Shown piece after piece: positions 4,823 to 5,947 of a DNA stretch of 5,947 bases. Position 1 is the first letter of the stretch; every line of letters begins with the position of its first letter. The notes beneath the pieces were generated by a model, which searched no databases, was not told the DNA's origin, and saw only the letters and a program-made list of their open reading frames with translations. Source of the DNA: Clostridium_AD sp047624165 (GTDB lineage: Bacteria > Bacillota > Clostridia > Clostridiales > Clostridiaceae); contig JBLHPD010000259.1 in assembly GCA_047624165.1 (NCBI GenBank), positions 1-5,947 of the forward strand, read 5' to 3'. A program made the position numbers and the translations under genes.

Positions 4823-5536
4823 TTATCCATGGTATTCTCCTGTTTTTACATTAACACTAACAACGAAACATTCTTTTCCATCTATTTTAGTATAAACTTT
4901 ATAGTATCCCTGGTTATTATATATATTCGCTTTTTCATAACTTATATTATTTAATGAATCTGCATACCCATTTTTTATAATATCATTTTCAAATTTGGCT
5001 TTTATTCCAGGAGCCCATTCGTATGGATCATTTGCATTTTCTTTAGTAGATGTTGTAGCTGCTTGAGTATCCTGTGCCATAGTAGGTGCTGCAGTTGGTT
5101 GAGTATCCTGTGCTGTAGTAGATTCAGTATCCTCTTCCGTAGTAGAATCACTGTCAAATACTTTGCTTAACATACCGGCTGTTATTAAAGCATTTTGTGG
5201 CACCTCATTAAAAGATAGTGATCCAGCTTCAAAAGTACCTGCATCTACGTTTAATATAAATTGCTGCATTGCTTTAACTTCCACATCTTGATATATGCAA
5301 TCCCCTGTAAAATCCACAACATCTTTCCCATCATCAGATTTAAAATATTTCCAGGTTGGAGAACCAAAAAAATTCTTAAACGCTTCCCCATATGTAGAAT
5401 TCGGTCTATCATTTGGATGTCCATTTTTCACCATAAGTATATACTCGTTATTTTTATTTAGTGCAGTACTTGAACAGCCTGTGAGTGTTACCATTATTAA
5501 AGACAAAAGTACAATTATTATAGTCCTTATTTTCAT
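4823..5536 (-). CDS. Lipoprotein with Thr/Ala/Gln repeat linker and two small domains
   Basis: 237 residues. A lipoprotein signal peptide (MKIRT, hydrophobic core, lipobox LTGC with Cys21) predicts attachment to the outer face of the membrane. Domain one (about 31-127) has STYGEAFKNFFGSPTWKYF, then DVVDFTGDC and an amphipathic strand pair; similar sequences occur behind zinc-ribbon or signal-peptide starts in many Firmicute proteins of unknown role. Residues 128-168 form a low-complexity linker with repeated AQDTQ. The last domain (170-237) ends in YYKVYTKIDGKECFVVSVNV and KTGEYHG, a small beta-rich clostridial type. AAGGGGG lies about 10 nt upstream of the ATG at 5534-5536, and an upstream open frame ends in TGA overlapping that ATG. 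It is first of three envelope genes on this strand. Localisation is confident, function unknown. Confidence 0.88.
   Translation of the reverse strand: MKIRTIIIVLLSLIMVTLTGCSSTALNKNNEYILMVKNGHPNDRPNSTYGEAFKNFFGSPTWKYFKSDDGKDVVDFTGDCIYQDVEVKAMQQFILNVDAGTFEAGSLSFNEVPQNALITAGMLSKVFDSDSTTEEDTESTTAQDTQPTAAPTMAQDTQAATTSTKENANDPYEWAPGIKAKFENDIIKNGYADSLNNISYEKANIYNNQGYYKVYTKIDGKECFVVSVNVKTGEYHG
5063..5150. repeat. Short tandem repeat inside the lipoprotein linker
   Basis: TTGAGTATCCTGTGC occurs exactly at 5063-5077 and 5099-5113 (36-bp period) and again in degenerate form (TTCAGTATCCTCTTCC) 24 bp further on. Each copy is followed by a GTAGTAG-like segment. All periods are multiples of three, so copy number can change without breaking the frame. 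The repeat encodes the AQDTQ linker. Confidence 0.7.
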
Positions 5537-5733
5537 GTCATGTCTTCCCCCTTAGTTTTTATAGATATTTGCTTAAAAAGAATGAATCCAGAAATTAAAG
5601 CTAAGTATCCCCCTTTTAATATATAATTAAAATGTATTTTATTATATATTATATTTTTGTTTAAATTGAACAATTTTACAATAAAACAGTTAATTAGCCA
5701 TAATACTCTAAATATTGTAATGCACTTACCTAT
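5533..5733 (-). pseudogene. Possible 3' remnant of a membrane protein gene upstream of the lipoprotein
   Basis: A frame open for 66 codons with no ATG start. It includes FRVLWLINCFIVKLFNL and GGYLALISGFILF, two hydrophobic stretches, and ends KTKGEDMT with TGA overlapping the lipoprotein start as ATGA. Such overlaps are typical of translationally coupled genes, suggesting that the end of a real gene survives here while its front was lost. Much of the frame is nearly pure A+T, so chance openness is possible. Confidence 0.3.
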
Positions 5734-5947
5734 TTATATTCGTTAATAAGTTCTCACCCTTTATAGCACTTTGAAAATTTCTATTGATTGTTCGTTTTTC
5801 TTAAATTTCTACCAATACTCCGTTTATAAGTTCAAAAGATTTTCTATATACATTTCTATTCTTAAATTTATCCATAATTAAAAACAACATCCAATCTTAT
5901 TATTGAATGTCGTCCGTAATAATCAATTATTATTCATTTAATATTGT
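5537..5947. other. AT-rich upstream region of the lipoprotein gene
   Basis: About 400 bases with no intact gene. They include the start-less open frame up to 5733, candidate promoter boxes for the lipoprotein gene on the minus strand (TTGTTC at 5668-5673 with TAATAT at 5646-5651, 16-bp spacing, weak), and a terminator near 5882-5915. A 24-codon minus-strand frame starting at 5875 sits right behind that terminator and has no ribosome site, so I do not call it. Confidence 0.5.
5880..5915 (-). terminator. Intrinsic terminator for a gene beyond the right edge
   Basis: On the minus strand ACATTCAAT-aataag-ATTGGATGT forms a 9-bp stem (one G-T pair) that can extend by about five more pairs, some G-T. 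It is followed by TGTTTTTAATT, a T5 run at 5880-5884. It would end a transcript entering from the right and insulate the lipoprotein promoter. Confidence 0.6.

Noticed and set aside
5063..5150. CRISPR-like repeats
   Set aside because: Repeats are short, unequal in period and lie in frame inside a coding linker.
5261..5555. Two overlapping plus-strand open frames
   Set aside because: Both are antisense to the start of the lipoprotein gene, which has a clear signal peptide and lipobox.
5801..5875. 24-codon minus-strand frame starting MDKFKNRN
   Set aside because: Begins right after a terminator, without ribosome site or recognisable features.

Overview
The window is about 70% A+T, has Shine-Dalgarno sequences of the AGGGGG/AAAGG type, and encodes Lys/Ile/Asn-rich proteins. 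It comes from a low-GC Gram-positive bacterium, most likely a Clostridium sensu stricto or close relative. Every gene I can support, intact or broken, reads on the minus strand, so transcription runs from high to low coordinates.

Right block (about 3055-5947): three cell-envelope genes in a row. They are a lipoprotein with a Thr/Ala/Gln repeat linker (4823-5536), a 358-residue two-helix membrane-anchored protein with a charged coiled coil and two SmpA-like repeats (3654-4730), and a 150-residue protein with a membrane hairpin inside a beta-rich, PH-like sequence (3055-3507). No function can be assigned from sequence. An open frame without a start codon ends in an ATGA overlap with the lipoprotein start. 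A terminator for an off-window gene lies at the far right.

Middle block (about 2251-3054): no intact protein gene. It holds the 3' half of a tRNA-Ser(CGA) gene cut exactly at the anticodon loop, which is the expected scar of a tyrosine-recombinase attachment site. A direct repeat of the tRNA 3' end plus terminator (2251-2330 and 2442-2518) brackets a 111-nt GC-rich, hairpin-rich segment of unknown identity. A strong complex stem-loop lies at 2633-2707.

Left block (1-2248): a decayed stress or detoxification locus. An LtrA-family membrane protein gene and a type II haloacid dehalogenase-like (HAD) gene have each lost their centre, with the two ends surviving in different frames. Downstream are an intact TetR regulator resembling NemR (Cys104 and Lys173 match the NemR redox pair) and an intact iron-sulfur flavoprotein-type oxidoreductase. 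A good sigma-A promoter in front of the HAD relic has its -10 box inside an imperfect 18-bp palindrome, a probable operator for that TetR protein. The likely picture is an autoregulated, electrophile- or redox-responsive operon whose first gene has died but whose promoter still drives regulator and flavoprotein. At the left edge, long stem-loops and the first seven codons of a probable IS200/IS605 transposase mark a mobile element.
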